Shown here piece after piece: positions 43,701 through 56,593 of a stretch of 64,000 nucleotides of DNA (position 1 is the stretch's first letter; each line of letters opens with the position of its first letter). Below the pieces are notes generated by a model. The model was given only the letters and a program-made list of their open reading frames with translations, was not told where the DNA came from and did not search any database. The DNA comes from Adineta ricciae (Eukaryota; Rotifera; Eurotatoria; Adinetida; Adinetidae): positions 310,001-374,000 of the forward strand of contig CAJNOJ010000008.1 in the NCBI GenBank assembly GCA_905250025.1, read 5' to 3'. Position numbers and translations under genes: made by a program.

Positions 43701-46700
43701 ATCATGCTCATAGTCACTATAAGCTTTCGGTTGTTCTAATAGATAATCAATTATAGTTCGACAAAATTGAGCATTTAATTGTATATATGTCGAGTTCAAG
43801 GTCGCACTCTGTTCGTCAGTAACTGGCATAGAATTGATTTTTAGTTCCAATTTTGTCAATTCTTTCGCAACGAGTGTTGATAACAAGTTCGCCAGATTTG
43901 ATTGGGTTTGATGGCGCTTTAAATGAACATCACAATAGATTTCGTTCCAGTAGATGGATTTGATCAACGGATTTTGACATAAATCCAAACGGTTACGCGT
44001 ATCATTTAGTTTCGTCAGTGCTAATTTAAAATTTCGTTGACGTAACGCACAGTAGGCCATGTCAAGTGAAGATTGAACTTTGTAATCAATTAATAGCGGA
44101 TCGAATTCTGTTGCTTTCAATCGACTTGTGAAACTCATTCGCGGTCCACCAATTAAATCATCAAGAATCTAAACGAGATGAAATTCTTCGAGACAAACTT
44201 ATTTATAGCAATTCAAATGCTCACGTCTAAGAACAATGCACGGTTTGTAACAATATCATCCCAAGTGCAANCAGTAGGCCATGTCAAGTGAAGATTGAAC
44301 TTTGTAATCAATTAATAGCGGATCGAATTCTGTTGCTTTCAATCGACTTGTGAAACTCATTCGCGGTCCACCAATTAAATCATCAAGAATCTAAACGAGA
44401 TGAAATTCTTCGAGACAAACTTATTTATAGCAATTCAAATGCTCACGTCTAAGAACAATGCACGGTTTGTAACAATATCATCCCAAGTGCAAATGGAACT
44501 CCGAATAGCATCGGGTAATGTCCATTGTGAAAGTAAATCATCATGTATGCGCTGAAGGAATGCATCGCGCGTATCGGTATCGTGTTTATTATTCGTTAGA
44601 TAACGGTTTTCCAAGGATTTGAGTAACGGAAGATTCTGTTCGAGAAATGCCAAGAAATGGTCAAGTTCATGATAAGGTTGAATCAATTGTATGGCATTCT
44701 TACGACCATATTCGCTTAGACGACTTAGTTGTGACCAGTGATGCAAAAATTGTTCTTTGGCATATTGAATATAATACTTTGAACCTAGAAGATGGACAGA
44801 TGCACGTTTGTATCAAGCTGAAGTCCTGGCACTTACGGTCGAAATCTTTTTGGTAAAGGAAAAATGTGGCCAATTCAAATGGATACTGTTTTTCGATATA
44901 GGATCGTTTGACAAATGTTGTTTCAGAATTTGCTGTCGCTGTTGTTATTGCTGCATTCGATGTAGATGACAAATTATTGAAAAAATGACAAAGATCTTCC
45001 TGCTCTAATTGTTCCTGTTCACTACCGGATATTAAAAGTTTTAATTTCGCACGTATGGCATATGGCATTAAATAATTCAACTGATAAGCATTTGACCATA
45101 AGGTATCGAATGTAGTCTGGGGAAGAAAGATATGTTTCGACATAATTGTCCAGTTGGTTAATTGATTACAACAATTTAACATCGATTGTGTCCAAAAATC
45201 CTGTTCTAATTCGACGATTGGATTTGCTGTTGTTGTTTCGTCGACAGTTCGGTTTTGCTCCAATGCTGTTACGTAAGTATTCAAAGCAGAAAGAAAATCC
45301 GCATGACTTTCTTCTTCGATAGCCTGCAATGTCAACGGATTTAAACCTGGTGTTTGTGAGAAAATTCCGCGAACATCATCATAGTATGCTAACGAACGAT
45401 AGCATTTAGCTAATTCAAGCCAGTGATCGATTCGTTTATAAAGTTCAGTATTTATCTGAGGATCGGATTTGAATTTCTTCTTAGTCGATCCATGAACTAA
45501 TTCACTCTGGTCATTTGCTTGAGTTAAACGAATGAAATATTCCAATGTTAAGATTCCAACCGATTCTAAATGACTTGAAATACTTGCTGCACTAATAAAC
45601 TGAGCAGAAATCTTGATTTGCTTTGGTTTCGACAGAACAATATCGAGTAGAGCAGCAACCAATGACGGATAGAAGACTTCCGATTGCGATAGAATCGCAT
45701 CGAAACGTTGTTGAATTGTTTCAATCAATTCTGCATATTCATCAGATGATAATTTATCTTCGAGAGAAGTTAAAATCGATGTGAATAAACTTGCATACAA
45801 CAGACGAGCAATATGATTGTCATATTGAGCGAGTGCTTGTAATGGAATGATAATATCACTGAAACGAATTTGTATATCAGGTAGTTCACCAATACGGTAG
45901 GAGCGATATTTTTCCACTTGATTTTCCTGCTTGAGTTTGACTTCGTTGAGAAATTCTTTTTCTTTCTGTTTCTTTTCATTTTGTTTTCGAGCAAAATAGC
46001 CATGTAATTTACCGGTATCCTTTAAAAATCGTCGTTTAAGTCGAAAGATATCCTCTTCTTCTTCTTCGTCTTTGTTCGAACCGGTATTTGTTGTTGTTTT
46101 GCTACTTTTACTCACATTAACAATTAACGAGGTTTGTTTTGTTTGTGTTGCGAGCGTTGGTAATGCAAATGTACTCGTTGTATCGAATGTATTTGCTTGT
46201 TTGAGCCAATTGTAATTCAGATTGGTGTTTTCCAACATTTGTGTAGGAATGAATTGTTGTCGATTAGACATTTCTTGCGTTTGCAATAACATATGCTGTT
46301 GATCATTGTTATTCGATATTGTTTGCATGAAATGAACAGGATTCAACGTAATCAGATTGGCATTAGTTGGATCCATAGTTGATTGCGATTGTAAAGTGAA
46401 TAGAGGTGTCGTATAAGTGTGATGACGTTGCCGCCAATTGCAGGCTAATGGAAATTCTTGAAAGGCACATTTATCCAGCGGATGCTCGAAGATTAAATAA
46501 TGATAATCAGGACTATGTGTCGTACGTTCGAGAAGAAAATTCGTTGAGTAATTTAGATACTCATTTTCGGTTTTGATTGAATATAGTTGATCAACTAGGG
46601 CAATAAGACGATGGTGTGAAGAAACACTTAGCCGCTTTGGATCACACCAAAAGTTTCGACAATTCACGCGTATATATTCGGTTTTACTTGATAGAAATTG

Positions 46701-49700
46701 TAGCAATTGTTCTCGAACATGATGGTAGAATGTTTCATACATCGGCGCTCGATTTTCACTTGTGATATGTTGAGTAATATAGTCATACAGCCATTTGTAG
46801 ATTTCTAGTGTCCAGTATTGACATTCATTAGGACCGTCAACAGACAAGACTTGAGCAACTTCTAACAATTGTTCATGTGTTAATTTCGGTAGTAATTTGT
46901 GAAGTAAACGTAACGCAACGCTACGAATACTAAAGTCTCTACAACAGATACAACGAAGACCGAGTTTTGATCAGTAAATAAGTCAGCTATCTTTCTTACT
47001 TGTGAATGAGTATATCCAATATTCCAGCTGCTTTCAATTCTAGATATGCGGAATCTAGTTCCGTGATATTGGCACTAATGGCTTCCAAACATTCCATTTT
47101 AAAGTCTCCGTACAACTTTTTCAAGCCAAACATTAATTTATTCATAACAGCCTTATCGACAATCTCCGGATAGTGTTTTTGCAATGAATAAATGCATGTA
47201 ACATAGGAATCTTGATTGCCTTGTCCACTGTGCCATTTCAAGAGGAAACTCAACTGTTCCAAAAGACGTTCATTCGATTCGTGTTTCAGTTTTCTCACAT
47301 GTAACAGCATGCCTACAACTTCAGCAGCAGCTGCATAGATATTTCGATACGAATTCTTCATATTCTTCAGTAAGGTTTCATTGAATTTATCTTCCGAAAG
47401 GTCAGTTGTTGTTTGATGATAAGGTAAAATTTCATTTGCCAACAAGATTCCCATTAGGGACAAACCGATGGCATTTTGTTTTGATTTGATATCGGGATCT
47501 GCTATCAATTTGTATATGATCAATGTCGGAGCATAAATACGAGCGTTCCATGACTCGACCAATTTTTTCACAAGGTCTAAATTTGACTTCGTTACTTGGG
47601 AATTTTTGTGTGAACAATGAAGGAAAAGATATTCGAGTAAACGTTGTACAGGCGTTGCATCGAGTTCACTCGGGATTGCCACGGAACTCCATGACAATAG
47701 AACAACAATTGTATCAATCAGAAATGTATTTAAACCTTCCGCAGATTTCTCAAACATTTGATTACACATTTGAATGATCGGTGACAGCCAATATCGTGCG
47801 TACGGTTTGAAAACTGTATGTGTATGCGTTATCAGACGCATAAGAAATAATTTGATGTTCAAATGAACAGTTGCATCATGAAATTTTTTGTATAAACAGA
47901 TCATCCAAGGCGGCATATCGGATTGAGTATTTGCCGTTGTGGGCGGTGGTGTTATGCCATGCGTTTCCATATGTTTGAGTAAGCAAATCATGGGAACCAT
48001 GCACGGATGAAGATTGAGGTCATCCATTTCGATATCAAGAAAATCAGTACCGAGCTCATCGTCAGCACCTTCAACTAATGCCGGTCGATCGTCATCTTTT
48101 CTTTGAAGTGAAATTTCTAATGTGTTCTCGGAAAGAGAATTCGATTGCGTTTTGCTCAGATCACTGTGGAGTTGAGTGACAACAGCTGATGTAAAGTCGA
48201 ATACAGCCAATTCATCTGTAAGACTGCTGCCGAAAAGATATTGAGATGGTAAATATCTGGGCGGCGTTGATAAACGTTGTTGATTATCCGAATTGGGCGA
48301 AGATGTAAGAAGTTTTTTGGATAGAATATTCAATAATGTACGTTTATCCTTTTTATAATAATGTTCAAGTTCAAGTGGAAATGTGTACTTTTGATCAGGA
48401 TCGATCAAGTTCTCCCAAATATATTCTTCCTTTGATGCGTTCGCATCGAATATAAAAGCTTTGTACAGCTTCGCTTCCGTTTGCGTACAGATCAGAATTG
48501 ATACCAAGCAATTGAATGAACTTGCTGCCAATGAGCGAACTAAATGTACTTTAACGTCTTTCGTTGCGTCTGGCGGTAGCATCTCCATCGTCTTCATTAG
48601 CTTTCCATCAATGAATTGTGCGCGTGCACGTGCGATGATATATTTTGTCAACTCTTTTCCATCCATTGTTGGAGCAATTTTAATTGTTGTAATTGGCATT
48701 TCCATATTCAAAACTTTTCGTGCATCTTCTTGTCGTTTCACTACTTCGTAGAATGTCGTCGCGATCGAAGAACTCATTCCGAAAACATCATCTTTGTTTA
48801 ATATCGTATACATATAATCGAGAAAACGATATGCACAAACTCGGTTAATTAGAATCGAAGTAATCGATGACGATGTTACATCTAATTTAATATCCAGTTG
48901 ATCAATTGCAAAGAATGATATGTATTGATTGTAGAACTCCATTAGTGTACTCTTTTTCACAGATGTGAGAATCTTCAAGATAAACTTATCGAGCGCATTC
49001 AAGCGATGTTCAAGACGAAATAAGGGATTTTTTCCAAATAGAATCGAATGGATGTAATTAAGTAAGTTCATTTGTTTGTTTTGTTGATTGAGTTTCGTTA
49101 CATAGCGACTTATTGATGAGAGAATTTCTTCTTCAAATATATGATGTGGTTCACAACATAACATCCAAACTAGCAATTCGAACAGAACAAATGACGAAGA
49201 TAATTCAAGTGCGGAGAGAATTTTTCGTATTGCGCCAAGATAATCATGATATTCTTGTGTACCTTTGCGAAATTCGGTACTTTTCAATGGAAAACAATCA
49301 GCTGTAAACGTATGTAATGTTCGACAAAAGTCATCGGACCACTTCTTACGTTTTTCTTCCGACATATCTTCATCTGTATCCAACGAAGCAAAAAATGGTA
49401 ATAAATCGAGTAGACGTGTTTTGAATGTTAAATTCAATTGCTTGTCGACTAGTAAACTCAAGTACATTTGAGATATTGTATCGAACTGTTCATGAATAAT
49501 CAGTACGCGACTATCGATAATGAAAGTTTTGGTTAATAATGTAACAATCAATAGTTTATCATCAAGATTCGTCGAACGATACAATGGAACAAACAATGGC
49601 CAGCAGGTATAGATTCCATCGACGAATTGTCGACCATATTGCTGACGAATATCTTTCTCTCGACTACATAGATCGAGAACAATAGTTAGAAATGATACGA

Positions 49701-52700
49701 CTGAACGACATTGATCGACTGTTTTGATATCACCAACATTATTGATAATAAAATGAGGCGTTGTACCAAGCCAACTGGTGATTTGATGTTTGAATAAGTT
49801 CAGTAGATATGTGCCAATTGTCGCCATGCCGGAATCTGTATGAATACGATGGGATTCAAAGAAATGCGGCAAAACTTCATTTGGCTAAAACGGCAAAATC
49901 CATAAGCATTCGTTTTTTCTTCGAAAGAATTCAAAGAGATGAGCTTACCTTGATGCCAAGATAGATAATATAACCAAATAAAGCTTGTAAGCCACGTTGA
50001 TTATCAATGATCAAAACGATGTTTGCTTTATCACATTCGTCTTCTTTCGTAATCAGTTTCTACACGAGAAGAAAACCCAGATAAGAACAAGTTTCGATTG
50101 GACACAAAGAAATAATACAGTCAATAAGATAGTCCAAAGCTGTTTAGCATATTCTTCGGGTTGATTCGGCTTTGGCAACAATCGTACATCATGCAAAAGA
50201 CGGAGGCCACGTGCAATGGTAAATATCAGTGGCCAACGAACAGGTTTCATATTTAGTTCATTCATCAAATTGTACACTCTTCAATTAGAGAGAAAATTAT
50301 GAACATGACTCGTATGCAGACGAAGTCTTACCCGTCGGATTTTGTCATCTGTAATGCATCGGCATAGAAGGGCTGAATCAGTTCTTCGGGTAAATGCGTT
50401 GTCATGGACTTTAACAAACTAGAAATCTAAAGAAATAACAGTAAAAGAAAGATTTTTTCCGAAAATTTTTATGAAACTGCATACTCGTTCAGGTAATTTC
50501 CGATTGACTTCTTCGTTATTGATATCAAATCCTAACTGTGTGGGATTTAATACACAAGTTAATATAAGTTTTCTCAAATCTGGACTGTAGAACGAATTGT
50601 CAATTGCACGTTTGGTGTCCTGTGGATACTTCGTCCATAGTGCTGTGATGAAGTTAAGCAAACGAACAATGACCGTACATTTTGCACTAGAACAAGTTTC
50701 TCTCAAACAAGTAAAAATTCGTTCTTTTGGCTTACACATCAAATTGACGAACATCAGTTGGCGTAAAGACGGATGAGTGAGGAGATGAAGATACAAAATA
50801 GGTGCTAATATCATGTAATGAATTCATCGACACCTTCGAGATAAAGTAGGATAAAGACACTATTAGACGACTACGTCCTTGGAAAAGCGTTGGATTGAGA
50901 AATCCTTGTGAAAATACCCATGTATAACAATCCAACGAAGCAATGACCGTATCAAGCCACTGATATACTATCGGAAGTGAAAATTGTTCACTCATATCAG
51001 TTAGACATGCGGCATTTGCTAAACTAGCTTTGAATCTTGTTTTCTTCTCTGCACCTGCTGTTCCTTCGAATCTAAATGGAAACGATTTGGTCAGGAATGC
51101 AAAATGACTTCGTCAACCTTTCGATGAAATACACATTTCCATCGGTTTTGACTTTCAAATCGAAATACTCTCGGATAGATCGAATTCCTAGGTTTTAAGA
51201 AACAAAAATGATCAATTCACTGGTTAAAATCTCGATCCTACCTGGTAGAAGTGGAATGAATGTACACACAAGCTCAATGCATTTTCTTCGTGATTCTGTT
51301 TCGATTCGTCCACATTGTCGAAGTAGCCATCGAATGGTCACATCAAGTGTTGCTTCACTCCACGATCTAGTCGGGAATTATTCAACTAGTTTCTCTCGCC
51401 CGGTAAGCAACAAATGACTTACGGTGGTCGATGTCGTTTTGGTGTTTCTTTAATGAATAATTGCGACTTTTCTTTGATTATTCGTTCAAGATGCGATAAA
51501 GCGCTTATTGCTTGTTGTTGCGTGCCTAAAATACTGCATATTTAGTCATCAGATTACCAACAATATTGAACTTACCCAGAGACGAATCATCTCCTTGAGC
51601 GATTGCTAAACTTTCGACAAAAACATAGAGCAACTGTAACGTATAAACGTCAACCAATATCTCTGACTCTCTAGAAACCGAGAGCATATAATTTCTTTTC
51701 CTGACATTACCAAGATCAATTCATCATTCATACCGATAGAGTGCATAGATTGAGTTCCATGCTAGTGTCGATCCAAGTCGTTTGAAACTATTGGGATGCA
51801 AGGCGAAGCTCAGAATGCGTTTGAGAATTGATGTGGCATTTTTTAAATAGGCAGATTTATCGTATCCACCGGAATGTTTTACTGTCCATTGGAGAAATTC
51901 TTTTAGACAGATACCACTGAAATCGCGAATCGACGCATTGCGTCCCGAGATCATTCCATTCTATGTTAATCGGATGAAGACATTCATGTAAGTTTCGTGC
52001 AAATATCGCCTACCATGAACGTATCGAGCATCGACATGGTTTCTGGGTTCTCATAATTGTGATTTTTCGTAAACCAATGGATCATTTGAATCATAAAGGT
52101 GGTGAACAAAGTTTTTGTAAACTAAATTTTTCCAACGATGACATTTATATTGTCCTAGACATTTCGGATGTAAATGATGTTACCGTATCAGAATCACAGG
52201 ATAATTCCAGAACAACAGGAAGCAAATGCTCATAGAGTTTTTCATACGACGCCTAGATTTGAACAACGAAGCTCTAGATATGCTGTTGTAGATAAATCAT
52301 ACATACTGCAGCAGTGCTTCGATTCGTTGCGCTTTTTCCAATCATATACAACATCACGGATTGTAATAGCTCACAGGCAGTGATCTTAGTCTGCCGATCA
52401 GAACTATGCAATGCTAAATCGACAATGCGAGGTAGAAATATATCTAAATTCATTTAGATTATCGCAATCGTGTTTGGAGATCAAAAGAAAATGATTCCGC
52501 ACCGAGATGAATTGTTGGTTTTAAATCGTCAAATGGAACATTGAATGTAAGATGATTTTCATTGTCCCATGCGACCGCTTCTTTGGTTAGATAATTTGCT
52601 GTATCGTCGATCAGATGGTAATTAATACGATTGCCTAGTGAGCCGAGATATTTTAAGATACGAAATTGTACACGACGAATGTCGCTATCATCGAAAAGCT

Positions 52701-55700
52701 ACAAGAAAAACGAGTTTATTGATGTTCTCAAGGGAAACAACTGCGTACATGTTTTATCTGCTTTGTTTTCTTGAGCATTCGTGTAGGTAGAACGTGTTTA
52801 CCTCTCGATTTCAGTCGTGTTTTCTCTTGTAAAGATGATACGATTGCTCGAACGTTGACATCGTCGCCTGTAAGAATTCACAACCGATTCGTTTTGTTAA
52901 TCGTTTATGAAAATTCGTTACCTTGATCTTGAGATAATCGAAGATAATCATCGAGATAGGGTAGTATTTGATCATAGAAATTTGGTAAATTCAATGATGT
53001 CGATTGTGACCATCGTTCAAGACTATTGACAGTCTGTTCAGCTAAAGGTAAATAAGTCAAACCAAGCTGTAACGCTAACTAAAATATGTCGACATGTTAA
53101 TTTGCAGAAGAAAAATACGATCTTACTTGTATTGCTGGTACGTAATCAACAAAGTCGTAATCAATACATTCTGAGGGTAATGAAATAATGAATTGTAAAC
53201 ATGAGATCAATAAATCATCACGATATTGCTTTTGTCGTGAAAGTACTTCATGCGCAAAGCGTCGAACAAGAGCGCAAACAGCTGGAATTTGGTCATTGTC
53301 AGTTGAGTCAGTCTCCATCATTTCAATACCTGCACGATTTGTAGTCATTGATCGTTGTGACTAAGAAACATCGCACGGAACATTAGATTCGATGTTGACA
53401 GAAGAGACTTACTTTGAAATAGTCAAGTTTCAGGCAAATATTCATCACAAATGTAGCGAATCGGTAGACTCCACTAACTAATGGATACCTAAACACAATG
53501 TTTGAGAGAGTGAACAGCTCAAGTTGATGCATACTTGGTTGAAGTAGAAATAATATCGTATAAGAATCGAAAGATCCATTTGAGAAATAATTCTGGTGTT
53601 TGATCAGGCAATAAATCTCTAGGAAATTGAAATATGTTAATGACTATCATATATTCATTTCTGCATGAGATTTACTGGCAAAAATCAACTAGATTATAGA
53701 AGATCTGGAAATCTTTTGGTTTGATAGGCCGCATCCCAAAGACTGGATCCGTATTTGCTATTGTTTCATCGTTATTTTCAACCTAGAACCTCGCTACAAA
53801 TCAAAATCAGTCAACTACTATTTTCCTTTACTTGTTGCGTTTCTTTTTCAACACTTAAATCTAGTCGATCGATGATATGTAAAATCGACTCAATAATTTC
53901 ATCATACAATGAAACCAACATATTCTGCCGATCGAATATTAGATATGTACTTGTGTCAAATTCCTTTGAAGAAAGAGAACATTCGCTGAGAGAGGAAGAG
54001 AGCAGATTTTGTTCAATTACTTTTGATATTGCCACACTCAAGAGCGATTTCCATAAAGGAATATAATTCTCGTACGTAATAGTTTTTCCAATTGACAGAA
54101 GAGATTTCACAGTATCATCGGATGGATCAGGTTCATAGTTTTCCAGTTGTTGCTCAACAGTAGATTTTAATGGATGTGAACAACAACGAATCAATGCTTG
54201 AGTGACTATAATCAAACCGAGTGACAGTTAGAGGTTTATTCTATAGAGTTTACACTACCAATGCGTGAAAGAAATGGTTTGTAGGCATTCGGTTTTGTTT
54301 GCAAAGCTAGAATCATTTTGATAACGGACGAACACGTCGTCGCTTGTGATTTGGGTTGATAACGTGGATAGTAGTCAATTGTCATTACGGTTAAACGTTC
54401 GAGTGGACCAAAAAATTCTTCACCGATCTAATCAACAATGATTCATTTTCATACAAACATTCGGATTTTCCTCAATCTTACATTAGTCATTTCGACGATA
54501 ATGGCTGAAAGTGCATCAATCAAATTAGGTAAACCATAGAATCGTTCATCGAAGATATCCATCGCTTGAGATAACGTCACAGTTGGCATAGCTATCTGTT
54601 CACAACGTTGTATAAGACCAACAAACATGAATTTCACATCCTCCTCCGTGCCATACAGTTTACATGCCTATGAGCAATCAATTTCCAAATCATAGCTCAC
54701 AAAGAGATCAGCCAGAAAGTCTTACATTAGCAAAAATTCCATAGCCACGTATTCCCATGGCTAAATCACGAATTTCCAATTCAGGCGTGTCGATTTTATC
54801 ACGAAACTCTTTGATAAAATATTGGAAAACTTGCACGGCTCGACGACGTTCCTCTGGCGTTTTCACGTTTGTTTCTTTCAAAGCATTCGCTACCTAGAAG
54901 CACCAAAAACTGAATAGGACAATGTTGAGAATCTTCTTAGCAATATCCTACACCGAGCAAGAATGCATCATAAGCACGTTGTGCTATCTTCTTCACATCA
55001 TAATTATCATGAGCATTCCATGCGCGAATGCACCGAAGTATTTCCGGGTAGTCTTCATAGAGATATTCAGTGAATAATGTTGAATGTTGCGCAAATAATT
55101 CAAGGCCAGCTGCAAGAGAAAACCGTGTTTATTCATTCGAAGAAGAAGAAGAGTCGAATTCTTTATGTACCTTTAACTAATGCGTAACGATTCAAGTTAG
55201 TTTGATCTTGTGTTTGAATTGCACGTGTTCCATATATATAAATACGCTTTAAATCCGATTCACATCGAATTCGTTCTTCATTCCAACGTTTTTCTTCTTC
55301 TTTACTTTTATTTCGAACAGCTGGCGGTGGTGGCAAAGGATGAACTATGGACGAAAAGTGTTTTCAAATCCGAATTACTAAGAACTACTACTCACCAGGT
55401 GTAGATGAGGGAGTAAATTTCACTAGATAATTGATCAGACCTTCAATTGCACCGGCAGCTATCAGCATTTCAAATTTCACTGCATCTTTGACTAACTAAA
55501 AGGCAATCAATATGAAGTTCGTCTTGATTTTCAGTAAATTAAACTTTACTTGTTCATGTAAATATTTCAAATACTGTCCTAACAAAAGTGGATCTGCATA
55601 TTTTCGCATGTGTTCTGGATAAAATTTACATAATAGGCCAAGAAATGCCAGACAAAGTCCTCTAACTATATACACAAAGGAAACGATTGATATTTCAATC

Positions 55701-56336
55701 TCCAAAATAGTCTACTAGTCGCTGTAGTTTTCGAGCTTTGAAGACCGATTTGATCGAGAAATGTCGTCGCCATTTTCTCCACTTCACTCGCCATATCTGT
55801 TGAGCCAGCGCTCATTTCCATTAACTAAATGATATTTCATCATCTGGCAAAGTCTGTTGATGTTCTCACTTGTGACAAAACCGGGAATATCGATGCACGT
55901 ACGTCAGACGCATTATCAACGGCGAAAATCGTGAGAAGAACGGATTTCAACTCCAGTGCGTACGACAGAATTTTCGTTCCAGCAGTTTCGATAAAAAATT
56001 TCAAAAACTGAAGAATTTCAATTTTGGTTTTCTTCAATTCGACTTTGGATGTCGCACGTCGAAGATATGTGAGAATATTCTTTTGACCACCGAATAGAGC
56101 GGATAGACACATCGCTTGAAAAAGAAATACGAGAATGAACTATCTTATTTCGCTTTTCAATTCAATTCATCACCTGTTTGCATCGGTGATGGATGTTCAG
56201 AATAAGCTTGTGCTAAATCAGCAACAATTGCTGAGGATTGTCCGTCGACATCGTTTATCTCACGTATACGATCAAGATTTTCATGTAGTTCAGCAATGTA
56301 ATTATCAAAATTCGAAGTAGATGAATTTTCAGACAT
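40772..56336 (-). CDS. PRKDC: DNA-dependent protein kinase catalytic subunit (DNA-PKcs)
   Basis: Many exons on the minus strand, from an ATG at 56336 ([10 protein letters not shown]) to a TAG at 40774-40772. HEAT-repeat region about 56.3-47 kb, with blocks such as [20 protein letters not shown] and [14 protein letters not shown] [15 protein letters not shown] region about 46.9-42.8 kb ([52 protein letters not shown]). The kinase domain has [68 protein letters not shown] (catalytic Asp and Asn) and [10 protein letters not shown], then [13 protein letters not shown]. The FATC end is [23 protein letters not shown] (shown in two pieces: [23 protein letters not shown]). DNA-PKcs joins double-strand breaks with Ku (family knowledge). 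An SQ/TQ-rich stretch at about 46390-46140 corresponds to the autophosphorylation cluster. A 221-bp duplication at N44271 breaks one exon. Confidence 0.94.
44050..44492. repeat. Exact 221-bp duplication around a single N inside PRKDC (likely assembly artefact)
   Basis: 44050-44270 (CAGTAGGCCATG..CCAAGTGCAA) and 44272-44492 read identically by eye, separated only by N44271. Removing one copy restores a continuous PRKDC reading from [14 protein letters not shown] across a small intron into [14 protein letters not shown]. Confidence 0.9.
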
Positions 56337-56593
56337 GAGAATACGTTTTAATTGTGAATAAGCAGCAAACGCATTCGCCAAAAACCACTTTTATTTGACA
56401 GTGTGGTATTATTGGTCGATTGTGCAATAACATAAACGAACGAATAGGAAAAAAGTCGCCAACTCCACTCGTCGTTACCTCGAGAGAATCTATGGAGGAT
56501 AGAACTAAGCAAAACTATTTGATTAAATTCGATTAATGTCGAGAGAAGAGAAAAGAAAAGTTTTTTGATTACTATGATAGGAAAATCAAAATA
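56337..56593. promoter_or_regulatory. Bidirectional promoter region PRKDC/CEP104
   Basis: Only 257 bp separate the two start codons on opposite strands, so both 5' UTRs and promoters lie here. No TATA box is evident. CTCGAGAGAATC and GTCGAGAGAAG repeats occur at about 56479 and 56538. Confidence 0.5.
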
